The translations under genes were made by a program, and so were the position numbers. A stretch of 64,000 nt of DNA from Liolophura sinensis (Eukaryota; Mollusca; Polyplacophora; Chitonida; Chitonidae). The notes below the pieces were generated by a model. That model had not been told where the DNA came from. It did not search any database and was given only the letters and a program-made list of their open reading frames with translations. This document shows positions 1 to 11,049 of this stretch, in pieces; within the stretch, counting starts at the first letter, position 1; the number at the start of each line of letters is the position of its first letter. The DNA is taken from NCBI RefSeq assembly GCF_032854445.1, contig NC_088306.1, positions 7,563,924 to 7,627,923 on the forward strand. Direction: 5' to 3'.

Positions 1-137
1 AATAGCTATCAAACTCGCTATCCTATTCGACACAAGGGTTTCAGGGCACCCATGCTACCCCTAGACTAATGTTTTAGAATCCATAAAATATGGAATCTAA
101 ACTTCCAATTTCTTTCTTTCTTTATTTTTGTCTTTCT

Positions 138-452
138 TCCAGGCGAGCAGAAATCCTATGCAACAGACTGACGACCGGGCACATTCAAATGAATTCTTAT
201 TTAAACAGATTTCATTCACACGATACGGGTGTTTGTGCTCATTGCCAGGTTGAGGAAACAACTGAGCATATGTTGTTCCGATGCCCACAATATACTCTCC
301 AGAGACATCGCTATTATGCGGAACTACTGTGTGCTGGCCGTACTGACCCTCGCCCAGACTATGTTTTAAGGCCTGACAAAAAGTCTAGTAGAGTCTTCCA
401 AGCTACAGTAAGGTTCTTGCTTCCAGGTGCTAAGAGGAAATTTAGAGTATAG
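138..452 (+). pseudogene. C-terminal end of a LINE (non-LTR retrotransposon) ORF2, 5' truncated
   Basis: The open frame keeps only the last ~100 residues of a non-LTR retrotransposon polyprotein. It starts at about RRAEILCNRLTTGH and ends ...AKRKFRV. The core is the Cys/His knuckle common at the C-terminus of I/Jockey-type LINEs: CAHC, then ETTEHMLFRCPQY (C-x2-C ... H-x4-C). The reverse transcriptase and endonuclease are absent; the preceding 137 bases show no matching frame, so this is a typical 5'-truncated copy. An ATG at 90 opens the frame, but the first ~15 codons (a CTTTCTTT-rich stretch) look like flanking DNA, so I start the homologous part at 138. Family assignment rests on the motif only, and the exact clade is uncertain. 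Confidence 0.7.
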
Positions 453-689
453 TTCATTCTCACCTCTATGTTATAATGCATTAATGTGAACACTACTTGG
501 TTTACTCACACTCCTCACTATCGTCCCTATTTCTCACCCGCTTTCCCCGCCCTAAAGGTCGCACCTCAGTGAAATCCATATCGTCGTCATTATCCTTCAT
601 CTATCTAACCTACTTAACTGTATACATTTACTTTGCAAAAATACCCAGGTATAAACCAGATCCTAGCAACTGGAGTGCAACAACAACAT
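453..689 (+). mobile_element. Probable LINE 3' UTR and tail
   Basis: The sequence follows the ORF2 stop directly and ends in a short CAACAACATAA tail. No coding sequence is seen. Assignment as the LINE 3' UTR is by position. Confidence 0.4.
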
Positions 690-1310
690 AAGAACATATG
701 AATATTAATCAAGACACACATGCACTGCGACCAATAAAAATTTGTGCTCATTTGCCAAGGTACATGTATACTCAGTTTCCTGCTATGGAAAGTTCATTTT
801 TGTCTCATATGCATAACGTCCATATTTTTTTGTATCTGACAGACCTGGGGTCTTTGGAAAGAGCACAGAATTGATAGATTTAAATGATCTATCGTGGAGA
901 AAGTTTGAAACAGATTTGTACTGAGACAGACGCTAACAACCGTGTGTAAAGCCCGCTTGGAAGCCGTACAACTGCATGCAGTTCTATTTTTTCCTTCTCG
1001 TTCCTCTTGTCTTTGTAGCTGTATAAAAACTGCAACTTCTACACAGTTCACAGTTGATACACACATAGGACCATGTCTGGGGAAATTTTTACTAGACAGA
1101 TTTTTATCATTTACAGTAACCTACTTTTGACGCTTACAGCAACAAACAAACTATTTCAGCAATACCTGACGTTATGATCGTCCACATATGAACCATAAAC
1201 AGTGTCCATACTGATCTTGATAACATTTGGCCCGTATTCACCCTTCTGTTTTGTTTAGCCACAGTAAGTTTACAACATGGTCCATACCATGTCATTTATT
1301 AACATGTTAA
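690..1310. other. No gene seen
   Basis: Short spurious frames only. 880-1060 has weak similarity to 1345-1380 and 1960-2050 (shared CGTGGAGAAAG and GCATGYAGTTCTA stretches), suggesting old duplicated repeat DNA. Confidence 0.4.
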
Positions 1311-1690
1311 TCAGCAAATTGTATCAGGTTTGACTAATTTGAAGGGTCTGTCGTGGAGAAAGCGTGGAACAGATTTGTTGTGAATATAAGTATAAGCGTC
1401 ATGTCCGACATTCGTATACCATTTGTAGTCCGTAAAAGGCGTTCCAAGTCGATAATCGCAAGACCCATTTCCAAAACAATGTTTAACACTAGCTCCCAAA
1501 GACAAAGGTATGTAAGAAATTATACAAATAGGAAATAAAGCCGGTAACACAAAAGAGAGAAGCGGTCATCAGTTTTCTATGATGCCGGGCAGACAGTAGA
1601 TATTCCAGGCATGAATTCCATGTCAAAGTTCATATTCGTAGTCCATAAATGAGTTCCAGGTCAAATAACAATTAAACAAGGTATCTCAGT
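1311..1690 (-). repeat. R-family repeat copy with a signal-peptide-like exon
   Basis: On the minus strand an open frame (1311-1550) has a hydrophobic leader, then CFGNGSCDYRLGTPFTDY and WYTNVGHDAY. The same peptide is encoded in inverted orientation at 39454-39657, and decayed versions occur in other R copies. The leader plus two Cys suggests a short secreted peptide exon. However, the frame opens with GTG where related copies have ATG, and no conserved downstream exon is seen. 1580-1690 matches 39310-39430, so the duplication extends upstream of the frame. Product unknown; it may be non-functional. Confidence 0.5.
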
Positions 1691-3313
1691 CGCGCTTTGA
1701 TTGGAATTGTCATAAAGGCATCATGCAGATGTAATGAGCATGGCTGTCTTTACGGCTCCTAGCCCCATGTTAAGCGGTATTAAACACAGTTCGAAAATGA
1801 CGAGCGTTACAGACCTTAACCGAACAGACTGTGATTCAAAAGTAACGGACGATTAGGTCTTTTCCGTTAATATGTAACGATCTCGTACTACAAGAGGCGC
1901 CATTTATGGTGTTACACATGACATGCTGGTCTGTATAAAAGCTGTCTACAAGACAGACGGTTACACTCGGCAGATGCTAAAAGCCCTGTGTAAGGATTGC
2001 TTGAAAACCGTAAACTGCATGTAGTTCTAGTTCATTTATTTTTCAAGGGCGTGTAATTCTGTACACAGTATTTTTTATCATTTGTACCAGGCTGGTTGGG
2101 TGTATGAGAGAAGGTAACTGGAGTGGTACAAATTCCCAGAGTAAACCACCGTAAATATACACATTCAAAGCATTGTCTATTCAGGATATGACAAGATATA
2201 CGACACAAGATTATATCACCCAAACAAGATATATATATATTTTTTTATTTCTCAGGTCTATTCCACGGCTGCGTTCAAATGAAAACGCTGCCATTGTACG
2301 TCAGCATAACGATGGAGGCCATCCTAAAATCAAGAGAGACAACTCTCACACAGATGACTTGGACATGAGAGTCACATCCCATTGACTGTAAACCTGCTCT
2401 AAAGCATTAAGGCCTGATTGATTGGAGATAACGCTGTGTTAGCGATTATTTCACGCTTAGGTCTGCGAAAGCGGCCAGTTTCTTTGGTGAAGGATAACAA
2501 AGGTGCCGTTATGGATTATACAGCGTTAGTAAGAAGCTGAGTTGAGGCCTTAACATTCAGTTCCACGTTATTAATTATCCGACAACAGTGACACAATAGC
2601 CTACGCATCTGTTCGACGATTAGACAACCATTAACGATATAAACCAACAAATCATTTATTTATTTTCTTGTATTTTTTCTTGCACATTTGACCGATATCA
2701 GATTCATAGAAGAAGCCGAAGAGCTCGAGAATGAAAGATCTCAGATCAGTCAAAGGCTTGCGTACATTAAATATTTTAACGGTTTTGGATCTGTTTTTGT
2801 GTTGCAATTTTGTCTCTTTTAAAGAGGCTGTGGCGTATATTTTGTGGCACATTCGCCAATCAAATTAAGTTTTCTGAATTATGCAAAAATTTCTGGTTGT
2901 TTCAGTTCAGTAATTTATCAGATACATACCTGTACTATTTATGGGGTTAATAAAGAATGTCTCCCGCTTTCTACATTTTAAGGACTTTATTACTACATCT
3001 GAACGTTATGACAAATTTTGCAAAAAGGGAGGTTAATATTTTGTGAAAGCTAATTTTTTCTCTACTCAAAAATAACAGCCGAAACTGATAGGTTTTCTGT
3101 CAAGAGTTCTCTTTATATAGCTTACTTGTTGAATGTCACAAGGGAGGTAACTGAGAATGATAAGTTAATTCCGAAGAAAGAAATAATTTCTATATTAAGC
3201 CGGGAACACGGCGGATTTACCTGTAACGGAGTCTTTGAGCAGGTCAGTTTTGTGAACATCTTTACGCTGGATAACCCATAAGAGTTTATACCTACATTCC
3301 AAACAGACCTGTG
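1691..3313. other. No gene seen
   Basis: Both strands show only short, low-quality frames. There is an AT-rich run near 2228-2250. I recognise no domain. Confidence 0.4.
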
Positions 3314-3715
3314 AAAGAAGTATTGTCTGTTCTCGAGCTTTGATCTGCGCATTTCAATTATATGCATCCTAGTCAACAAACTGACAATTACCTCAACCTG
3401 TGCATTTTGGACAAAATATTTACAAAAGTGTAACTAGCATATTCAAGTTTTTTGAGCCTTTGTTTTTATATGGAAAACACACGTCATTAATTTTCCAAAT
3501 CCAATATAGTTTAGTTCCAGGATTTTCCCTAATCACCATGAGATGTATCCAAAAAATAAACCAACAATTTGCACAATCTGGAATTTTCGAATTGTGTCTG
3601 CTTTTCAGCATGGGCCAACTGTATCCGTATCCGTATGAACTTTGATTTTACCACGAATAGAATACTCATATGAAAATGAATTGTTCATTGATTTCACTGC
3701 GACCTGGACATTGAT

Positions 3716-3980
3716 TTTATTTATTTATTTTATTTAATTGGTGTTTTACGCCGTACTCAAGAATATTTCGCTTATACGACGGCGGCCAGCATTATGGTGG
3801 GTGGAAACCGGGCAAAGCCCGGGGGAAACCCACGACCATCCGCAGGTTACTGGCAGACCTTCTCACTTACGGCCGGAGAGGAAGCCAGCATGAGCTGGAC
3901 TAGAACTCACAGCGACCGCATTGGTGAGAGGCCCCTGGGTCATTACGCTGCGCTAGCGCGCTAACCGACTGAGCCACGGA
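3716..3980 (-). mobile_element. SINE-A, near full length
   Basis: On the minus strand it starts TCCGTGGCTCAGTCGGTTAG (tRNA A-box-like), has a B-box-like stretch near GAGTTCTAGTCCAGC, and ends in the GGCGTAAAACACC tail with A/T repeats. It lies inside the minisatellite. The same insertion is at 48586-48843, so it predates the segmental duplication. Confidence 0.85.
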
Positions 3981-3989
3981 TATCAGAAT

Positions 3990-4735
3990 GAACAGCCTGT
4001 TAGTGTATTGATGTCGCCTCAAACAGCACAATGGCATCAAACTGAATGGCTCATGTATTTCAATGTGACCTGAAAATTTCCGTGCGAACTGTACACCGAT
4101 ATCAAAATGAGGGGTTCACTGATTTCATTGCGATCTGCCCACTGATATAAAAAATGACGGCCCACTATATTTTACTGTGAACTGCAAAATGAACGGCCCA
4201 TTGATTTCACCGCGACCTGGACACTGATATCAAAATAAACGGCCTATTGATTTGATCGCGAACTGTACATTGGTATCAAAATGAACGGCCCATTGATTTC
4301 ACCGAGACCTGGACACTGATATCAAAATAAACGGCCTATTGATTTTATCGGGAACTGTACATTGGTATCAAAATGAACGGCCCATTGATTTCACCGCGAC
4401 CTAGACACTGATATCAAAATGAGTAGTCCACCGACTTCATCGCGATCTGTTCACTGATATAAAAAACTAACGGCCCACTGATTTTCACTGTGAAAAGGAC
4501 ACTGATATGAAAATCAGTGGTCCACTTATTTCATTGGGATCAGCCCACTGATATATAAAATAACGGCCCACTAATTTCACTGTGATAAGAACACTGATAT
4601 AAAAAACGGCCCACTGTGAAATGCACACTGGTATAAAAATGAACGGCTCACTGATTTCACTGATGCGCCCAATGATATAAAAAATAACGGCCCACTGATT
4701 TCACTGTGAACTGCACACTGATATCAAAATGGACG
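3990..4735. repeat. 46-bp minisatellite array (92-bp dimeric in part)
   Basis: Imperfect units contain TGATATCAAAATGAACGGCC, a CATTGATTTCACCG stretch and a G(A/C)ACTG-type end. In 4200-4400 two alternating variants give a 92-bp higher-order period. An outlying piece precedes the SINE at 3660-3715. The array abuts the downstream (minus-strand) side of a PAN pseudoexon, as at 14600 and 62375. Confidence 0.85.
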
Positions 4736-4774
4736 CCTGGCTGTTTTAACTGCAAATCCTAAAGAGAGTAGGAA

Positions 4775-4979
4775 AAAAGTATTACACTTTCGTAACTTCC
4801 CAGTGTCCAGGACGGATTATCTTTGTACTTTAGTACTATATCCTCTGCATTCCTTGCAATTCCGTATTGAAAGTAAAAAGTTCACAGGTTTTGGATTTCA
4901 AGCAAACACGAGAGCACATTGTTGGCATGCTAGCTGTTAAGTTGAATTCCCGATTCCCGATGCACTGTTCGTATAACAA
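4775..4979 (-). pseudogene. Decayed PAN/apple-domain exon (copy P1)
   Basis: On the minus strand it begins right after a 3' splice-site-like TTTGTTGCAG and retains MPTMCSRVCLK and CELFTFNT from the intact PAN exon at 14774-14991. In the expected frame it meets a TAG before the cysteine core, and indels shift the frame later. It is therefore a pseudoexon. It lies where the third exon of the decayed lectin-like copy (10.4 and 7.6 kb) would be expected, and has a twin at 62400-62632. Confidence 0.75.
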
Positions 4980-5249
4980 CTGCAACAAAGAAAACAATAC
5001 AGTTTATAAAGATACAGACAGACAAATAAAGCCGACCAGATACACTTAGTTATACGACACCATCAGTTTAAATATTTTCATTAGTATGTTAACGCTATTT
5101 AATAAAAGGTATATTAATGTGCTGAATTCTATATTGTCATTTTCTTTATTTGAATGTTGTTCAACGCCAGACTCAATATTTATTCACTGAAATGAAGATA
5201 GGAATCTATGCGCCGAAACAGGCATTCGTATACCAGCCGTCAAAAAAAA

Positions 5250-5900
5250 AGAACGATGGCGTCAATAATCGCAAGGTCCCGAAACGACCTTTAACACAAA
5301 CTATCAAAGAACTAAGTACGAAAATAGGACGGAATCATACTAAGAGAAGCGGTAAAGAGTTATCTGTGATGTTGGAAAGACGCAAGGCATGTTCTAGGCG
5401 ACTGAGTGAAATCAGTATTCAGACCGTGTACCATGTGAGAATATAAGTTGTCGATAATAAAATATGTATCAGTTGCGCTTTAATTGCAACTGTTTATATA
5501 TCCGAAGACGCGATCTAGCTCAACACGATGAATATACAGGCCCAAGCCCCGGGATGAGCGGAATTAGACACAATCATGAAACAGAGCGCCATAAACTCTG
5601 CATACTCTGACCATATCATTTTTACTTTCAAGAGATTTATTATACTCACTGTAAAACTTAAGAAACTTAGAGTCAATATAACTAAGACGTAGAACATAAG
5701 AGAGAAAAACGAGAGCAGTTTCGACACTGTGATAGCTGCCTAATGGTCACACGTAACCGGTGAACTACGATCCCTTGTCAATCTTACCTCTGTTAGGGTT
5801 TTATTCTAACTGTTCATATAAATGCATAAATAAATTTAACCCACAAGTTTTTGCAGTAATAAACTGTGACATTGATTGAAATCTGCACATAACATAGAGG
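5250..5900 (-). repeat. R-family repeat, long copy
   Basis: The longest uninterrupted R copy. On the minus strand it runs from a TTTATTTATGCATTTA block through AGAATAAAACCCTAAC and CACCGGTTACGTGTGACC, then TGATTTCACTCAGTCGCC and the start of the signal-peptide exon (ATG ATT CCG TCC), which is interrupted by stops. Its twin is at about 62860-63500. Confidence 0.75.
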
Positions 5901-5912
5901 ATCTAAGAAGTG

Positions 5913-6251
5913 CTACAAGGCCAGTATGTACACGCCATATGCAGGACCCTTCGGTATGTTGCTGTCCATGTAAGGATAATTTACAATATTAAAAATTAAA
6001 ACTATCCCTCTTGTTGTACAGTTTGCGAGAGAGGAAACCGATTTGGTCTTTGTACAAACATCGGTCCAGATAAGATGTACCAACTGGAAAGTCGGATTTG
6101 CTTTAGATCCTTCAAGATTTGAAGGGTCACATTCCTTGGGTTTCAGTCCTGGTAAATCGGTCGCCATTGACAACGGATCAGTAGATCGCGGCGAATGGCA
6201 CATGAAGTAGACAGTCGTAGCTCTGGTGCGACTATGACCTAAAATAACCAT
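5913..6251 (-). other. X block: unrecognised repeated open frame
   Basis: A 112-residue frame ending GPAYGVYILAL follows an acceptor-like TTATTTTAG. I recognise no domain. The same block occurs at 63575-63900 (with CGA to TGA producing a stop), inverted at 6440-6520, and diverged with frame loss at 8340-8475. Differences between copies include several amino-acid changes and a stop, so this is more likely a repeat than a conserved exon. Confidence 0.4.
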
Positions 6252-6439
6252 TTGTTATAAAGTGCCGTAAGTGGTGCCCAGTTAATCTGTATGTAATGAA
6301 GTCTGTATGTTTCTCCTTATCTTCCGATCGACTTTCCTGTTCGACATTTATCCGAGATTTGCAATAGTGAATTTAAAAATTCAGCAGCTACTGTCATATA
6401 TAAATGACGTTTCTTTTTCAAGAGGGATACTTTTTTGAC

Positions 6440-6520
6440 ATTGATATTTTGATATTGTAAATTGTCCTTACACGACAGCAATATATCGAGGGGGTCTGCA
6501 CATGGCGTGTACATATCTCG
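6440..6520 (+). repeat. X block fragment, inverted relative to 5913-6000
   Basis: The reverse complement matches the end of the X block (GTACACGCCATGTGCAG..., GGACAATTTACAATAT). The two pieces form an inverted pair about 0.5 kb apart. Confidence 0.6.
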
Positions 6521-6627
6521 CCTTGTAGCATTTGTTAGATCCTGTGAGTTGTGTGACGATATCAATCAGCGTCACAAGTTATTACTAAAAAAATCTAGTC
6601 TGTCAGGGTTATTCCATCCAGCGCCTT

Positions 6628-6770
6628 CAGAGCACGACGTTAAACCCCGAGCACTCACACACTCACTCAAACGTCTTGGAAATGGATCTTGTAATTATCG
6701 ACTTGGAACGCCCTTTACGGATTACAATTGATATACGAATGTCGGACATGACGCTTATATGTCTATTCAC
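6628..6770 (+). pseudogene. SINE-B tail joined to an R-exon fragment
   Basis: A GACGTTAAACCCCGAGCACT tail with CACT repeats is followed at once by a same-strand copy of the R peptide exon (GNGSCNYRLGTPFTDYN, then a stop). Comparison with the R copy at 11870 shows both neighbours are continuous there, so this ~143-bp piece looks inserted as one unit. Confidence 0.55.
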
Positions 6771-7190
6771 TCCGAGTTTCTAAAGTTTTACTATGAGTAT
6801 AATTCTCTTGTATGTGAATATGGACAAAGCTCCAAAATCTCTGGCGCCCTACGTTATGATTGTGTCGAATTCCGCTTTATCCCGCGGCTAGTTACTGTTT
6901 ATTCATCGTGATGAAATAGAACGCCATGTTGAATACATAAACAATTACAATCAAAGCGCAACTGAGATACATACTTTGTTATCGACTGATTTCACTCAGT
7001 CGTTCAAAACATACCCCGTGTCTTTCTAACATAACTGGAAACTGCTGACTGCTTCCCTATGGATGATTCCATCCTATTTTCGTATTTTCTAAATATTTAA
7101 GTGGTTTGGGTTATTCGTTGTTTTGGGAACTGGTTTTACGATTATCGACCTGGGACGTCCACAAGATGTAGAGTAATTCTAGACCAGTGA
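6771..7190 (+). repeat. R-family repeat copy
   Basis: Co-linear with 11890-12350 and with the reverse complement of 5250-5700. It includes GATTTCACTCAGTCG, the ATGATTCCATCC leader start followed soon by TAA, and a decayed GATTATCGACCTGGGACGTCC exon. Confidence 0.65.
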
Positions 7191-7284
7191 CAAATGCAAA
7201 GGTATTTCACATCACTGGATTTTTCACCAAATCCTGCTTGACACATTGTAAGAGGCAAGAAACTGATTTTTGTGCATTTAATGA

Positions 7285-7365
7285 ACATGTAGAATAAAAC
7301 TAAATGAGGTAAAGTGATAAGAGGTCGCTTTTAACCGATTACGTGTGACCTTTTGCCAATTATCT
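7285..7365 (+). repeat. R-family fragment (left part)
   Basis: AATAAAACTAAATGAGGTAAA and ATTACGTGTGACC match the left part of R. Confidence 0.5.
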
Positions 7366-7499
7366 CTATTCTGTAATATTCTGTATGCTATAGTTTTTTG
7401 TTTGAAATATATCTTTGAATATTCTTTGATTATCAGCCAAACCGGCATGGAAATATGGCGTGTTGCGTTTACACAAATATCCAGCACAACGTGAGTTAC

Positions 7500-7646
7500 C
7501 GAATCCACAAACATAAGGCAGCCGTTCAGTACAGAGAACCAAGTCCAGGTTGAACTCTGTTCCACGTTTGCGTACGACAGGACACTTGTTGCGAAAGTCC
7601 ATTACCTCTAATAAGCTCTTTAACACCCCAATGCTCTCCAGAGTGC
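7500..7646 (-). pseudogene. C-type-lectin-like domain, C-terminal exon (decayed copy 2)
   Basis: The minus strand encodes KCPVVRKRG...LVLCTERLPYVCGF, matching the intact exon at 17172-17324, and ends at a GGTAACTC donor in the same place. The second Cys of the CPVVC pair is Arg here (TGC to CGC), so a probable disulfide partner is lost. The 5' boundary is approximate. It lies downstream, in minus orientation, of the matching N-terminal exon at 10425-10205. Confidence 0.65.
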
Positions 7647-7869
7647 AGATCCTCCGGCTTTTTAAACATATAACAAAAAAGTCGGAATGATTCCGAAACA
7701 GCCAAAACAATTTCGAAAAAGTCAGATTGATATAGTCAAGGCTGTCATACTTTACGCGTTATTATTTCCGTAGCTTTAGCAGTTTTCCAAATTACGTTTT
7801 TGGTATATTTGTAACATGTGTATACATTTTTTTCTGTCTGTTATCTGGGTCTATACTTATTTCATGGTA

Positions 7870-8215
7870 GACTCCGTGGCCGACTTGGTTACGGTGTCAG
7901 CATTTTTCACTAATGCAGACGCTGTGAGATCAAATCCAGCTAATGGTGACTTCGTCTCTAGCGGTACGCGGAAAGATCTTCAGCAACCTGCAGATAGTCG
8001 TGGGTTTCCCCTAGGCTGTGGCCGGCTTCCTCCCACCATAATGCTTATGCTGGCTTCCTCTTCGGCCGTACGTGGGAAGGTCTGCCTGCAACCCGCGGAT
8101 GGTCGTGGGTTTCCTCCCACCTGCCCGGGTTTCCTCCCACCATAATGCTGGCCGCCGTGCTGTAAGTGAAATATTCTTGAGAACGGCGTAAAACACCAAG
8201 CATATAAATAAGTAA
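7870..8215 (+). mobile_element. SINE-A with an internally duplicated body
   Basis: Starts CTCCGTGGCCGACTTGG and ends AACGGCGTAAAACACC plus a TAAATAAG tail. The body segment from GTACGYGGRAAG through CCACCATAATGCT occurs twice in tandem, so this copy is about 90 bp longer than a standard one. Confidence 0.75.
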
Positions 8216-8339
8216 ACTTACTTAAAGCAGCCACTTTTCTATGCATCTTGACGTGTATATAGTTTTATGTGGTTTATTTTTGGGTTTATATCTGCTCACC
8301 ATTATCAAATAAATAAAAAAATAAATAAATCTGTACAAA

Positions 8340-8475
8340 GACTAAACGCTTTCCTGTTGCACCGACTTTCCGACATGAGAAATGGTTTAAATTTTCACAT
8401 TGTAATTTATCCTTCCGTATAGAGCCATACACCGAAGGGTCACACATACGGCACATACATATCTCGTACCATGTG
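8340..8475 (+). repeat. X block copy, diverged
   Basis: Plus-strand counterpart of the minus-strand X block at 5913-6070: TGTACAAAGACTAAA, AATTTATCCTTCC, CCGAAGGGTC. The frame is not conserved. Confidence 0.55.
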
Positions 8476-10204
8476 TTTTGAGATCCCGAGGGTTAGGTGA
8501 CGACTTTAAACAGCCTCCCAAATTTTTATTCTATCAAGGATATAATCAACATCAATCTTAAGTTTTAGAGTGAGTAAAATTTGAACTGAGATACTGCACA
8601 CTGTCCATATTTACTGACAAAAGAATTATAAACTCGCATTCTGTGGATAATTTACAAATATAGGTATATTTCAGTTTGATGGCAACAGTTCATAAAAGCA
8701 CCATGTAATAAGCTACTTTAATAAGCTCAGTTAATAAACAAGGAGCCAATGCGTGCTTAGCTCATTGACTCCGGCGGCCCGCTGCAGCGGCGAGTACAGA
8801 AGCGGGTTATAGCCGCGCCTGCCTTCCGCCCGAGCAGGCGTCAGCAATCAACCTCAACGGGCGTATTCGTCACAGCGTGAGCTTACACTGTAACGGCAAG
8901 TGATGCAGAGCATTTTTCTATTTTGGCATTCTAATGTTGGTTGGATTTTGTCATTTAGGCCTATGTTTATTCTATGCAATCTTGTTTATTCTACGTAATC
9001 TTGTAAAATATTAGTGTAGTTGTGGACGTACATTCATAAAGAGATCTATAAAATGGGATTATCGAACTGAACATTCACAGAAAATGCCACACCAGCGAAA
9101 AGTATCGTAATTTTGGAGGTGATGATGTGCGAATTCCTGTACATAACCGCCGCTTTTCTGCATAAAAGTATGTGTTTCTAACTCATCAAACTTTGAGGAA
9201 ATGCAGAGAAACCAGTTATTTATCGTAGGTTTGTTGAAGTGTTGAATATAGTCGTACTATAGTCAGACGTTTTCTCACTTCAGCTACGCAAAAATACCAA
9301 AACATTTTGTCGCCGAAGGTATTCAACATTCATTGGTCAGTAGTTGCCTTAGATTGTATTACGTGACACAGCGGGACAGAATCATTGGTCAGTGATATTC
9401 AGGTCAGACCTACACACTCCTTTCAGAATAAATGATCAACACAACACAAAATAATGTCATCGTCATCAGATTTACTTGCAACTACTATCTGATTCAGTGT
9501 CACATTCCGTGTCAGCAGGAGGTCTGTCATCGGTTGTGAAGCCTAAAAAATCATCTTCGCTGGACTCAACCAACGAAGACATACTGACACTCAAGTGTGT
9601 GTGGGACTCGAAAAGGTTCTAATTTTCTTGTGGTTAGGCATTCAAGGCAATAAAAACCGCCAAAATACTAGTCAGTACAAGCCTAAGACATCAAGACAGG
9701 TGTGTTTTGATTGATTTACATTTGAACAAAACATTTGAAAGCAAAGTATTCACCCAATGAGAAGTGGTGTCATACGCGGGTTTAGCCGCTCCTCGGGAAA
9801 TGAGGTGCTATCGGCCGCATAGAGGGACAGAGCGCTCTGCATGTGGCCTGAGCCGCACGTCGGAGCGAATGAGTTAGGGCATCACGTCATAGTAAACCAC
9901 TTTTTTAGTCATATGACGACGAAGGAGTCCTTAGAGTCGGGCGTTCTACCAAGTTTGCCATCGGGGCCAGTAATACACATGGATGTTTATAAAGTCACGA
10001 GCCCCAGGGTTAAGCGGAATTACATACAGCAATAACACATACCGACAGTAATGCAGCGGTTTAAACTTTCGAATTGGACAACTCCATGCCATGCGAAAAT
10101 TTTATTCCACACAACATTCTGTTTACAGGGCATGCAATTCTCAAAAAGAATGCTGGATAGAATAAAATTTGCATTTAACTCATTTGACCTAAATATGTTC
10201 TGCA
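8476..10204. other. No gene; possible small transposon at about 8757-9880
   Basis: GC-rich edges bracket an AT-rich middle. 8757-8780 (CTTAGCTCATTGACTCCGG) resembles the reverse complement of 9855-9880 (CCTAACTCATTCGCTCCGA). No convincing target duplication and no coding frame are seen. Confidence 0.25.
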
Positions 10205-10425
10205 AAATGTACACAACGATGTGCCCCTCGGCTACCCAGTAGCAGTTGCCGTTCGACAGCGTGCTCAGCGGAAGCTTGCCTAACGTCAGATAGCTAATGA
10301 AAGAAAGCGGTCCCAAACGTCCCTTGTTCTCACAACGGTCATCGGCCGGTTTCCAGGGAACGGGAACACTGTTAATTTTATAACATGTACCATCTTCTAA
10401 ACCCTTGCTTCTGGACAGGTTCCTA
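10205..10425 (-). pseudogene. C-type-lectin-like domain, N-terminal exon (decayed copy 2)
   Basis: The minus-strand frame LEDGTCYKINSVPVPW..ADDRC...SNGNCYW aligns with the intact exon at 17811-18047 over its whole length. The acceptor is kept (GCACAG before TAGGAACC), but one base is missing just inside the exon, so the phase-1 frame used by the intact copy hits a stop. The 3' edge is uncertain. With 7500-7646 and 4775-4979 it gives the same exon order as the intact gene, supporting one decayed gene copy of about 5.7 kb. Confidence 0.65.
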
Positions 10426-10756
10426 CTGTGCATACAGCCACAAAACGAGAAATTGAGTGAGACACATTAAATATTTATTGATATATTTATGATATTGATG
10501 TTGGGAGAAAATCACGACCATCTGCACGTTGCCGAACATTCGTAAAAACAATAGCATGCTCGGTCAGCACTTACTGAATTAGGTCTGGCGTTTCAGATTA
10601 AGGGTCTGTTGATGTTAGATATCTACAAATTTGTTTTCGAACATGTCTTGGTGTATACTAAATTTAGTCCAACAATAAGGTGCCCAAAATAATGGTTATT
10701 AAACATTGGTTACATTAATCTTAATTACTAAAAGTTTACTATAAATTGTATGTATT

Positions 10757-10904
<148 letters not shown>

Positions 10905-10978
10905 AAAAACATGACAAACGCAACATTTTGATTTACCTTACTAGTTTCACCGTATCATGACAGTTCTTTATAACATGT

Positions 10979-10979
<1 letters not shown>

Positions 10980-11045
<66 letters not shown>
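10980..11045. repeat. (AT)n microsatellite
   Basis: About 65 bases of uninterrupted AT dinucleotide. Confidence 0.95.

Positions 11046-11049
<4 letters not shown>

Larger units (their letters stand above)
3314..6338. repeat. Segmental duplication copy A
   Basis: Co-linear and visually highly similar to 48185-49170 joined to 61889-64000. Shared content in order: AT-rich start, SINE, 46-bp minisatellite, PAN pseudoexon, R repeat, X block. The left edge is sharp (similarity begins at AAAGAAGTATTG). The right edge in copy B lies beyond the window. Copy A lacks the 12.7-kb insertion present in copy B. Confidence 0.9.

Noticed and set aside
3990-4735. CRISPR-like array of regular repeats
   Set aside because: The whole unit repeats with no unique spacers, and the context is an animal genome; it is a minisatellite.
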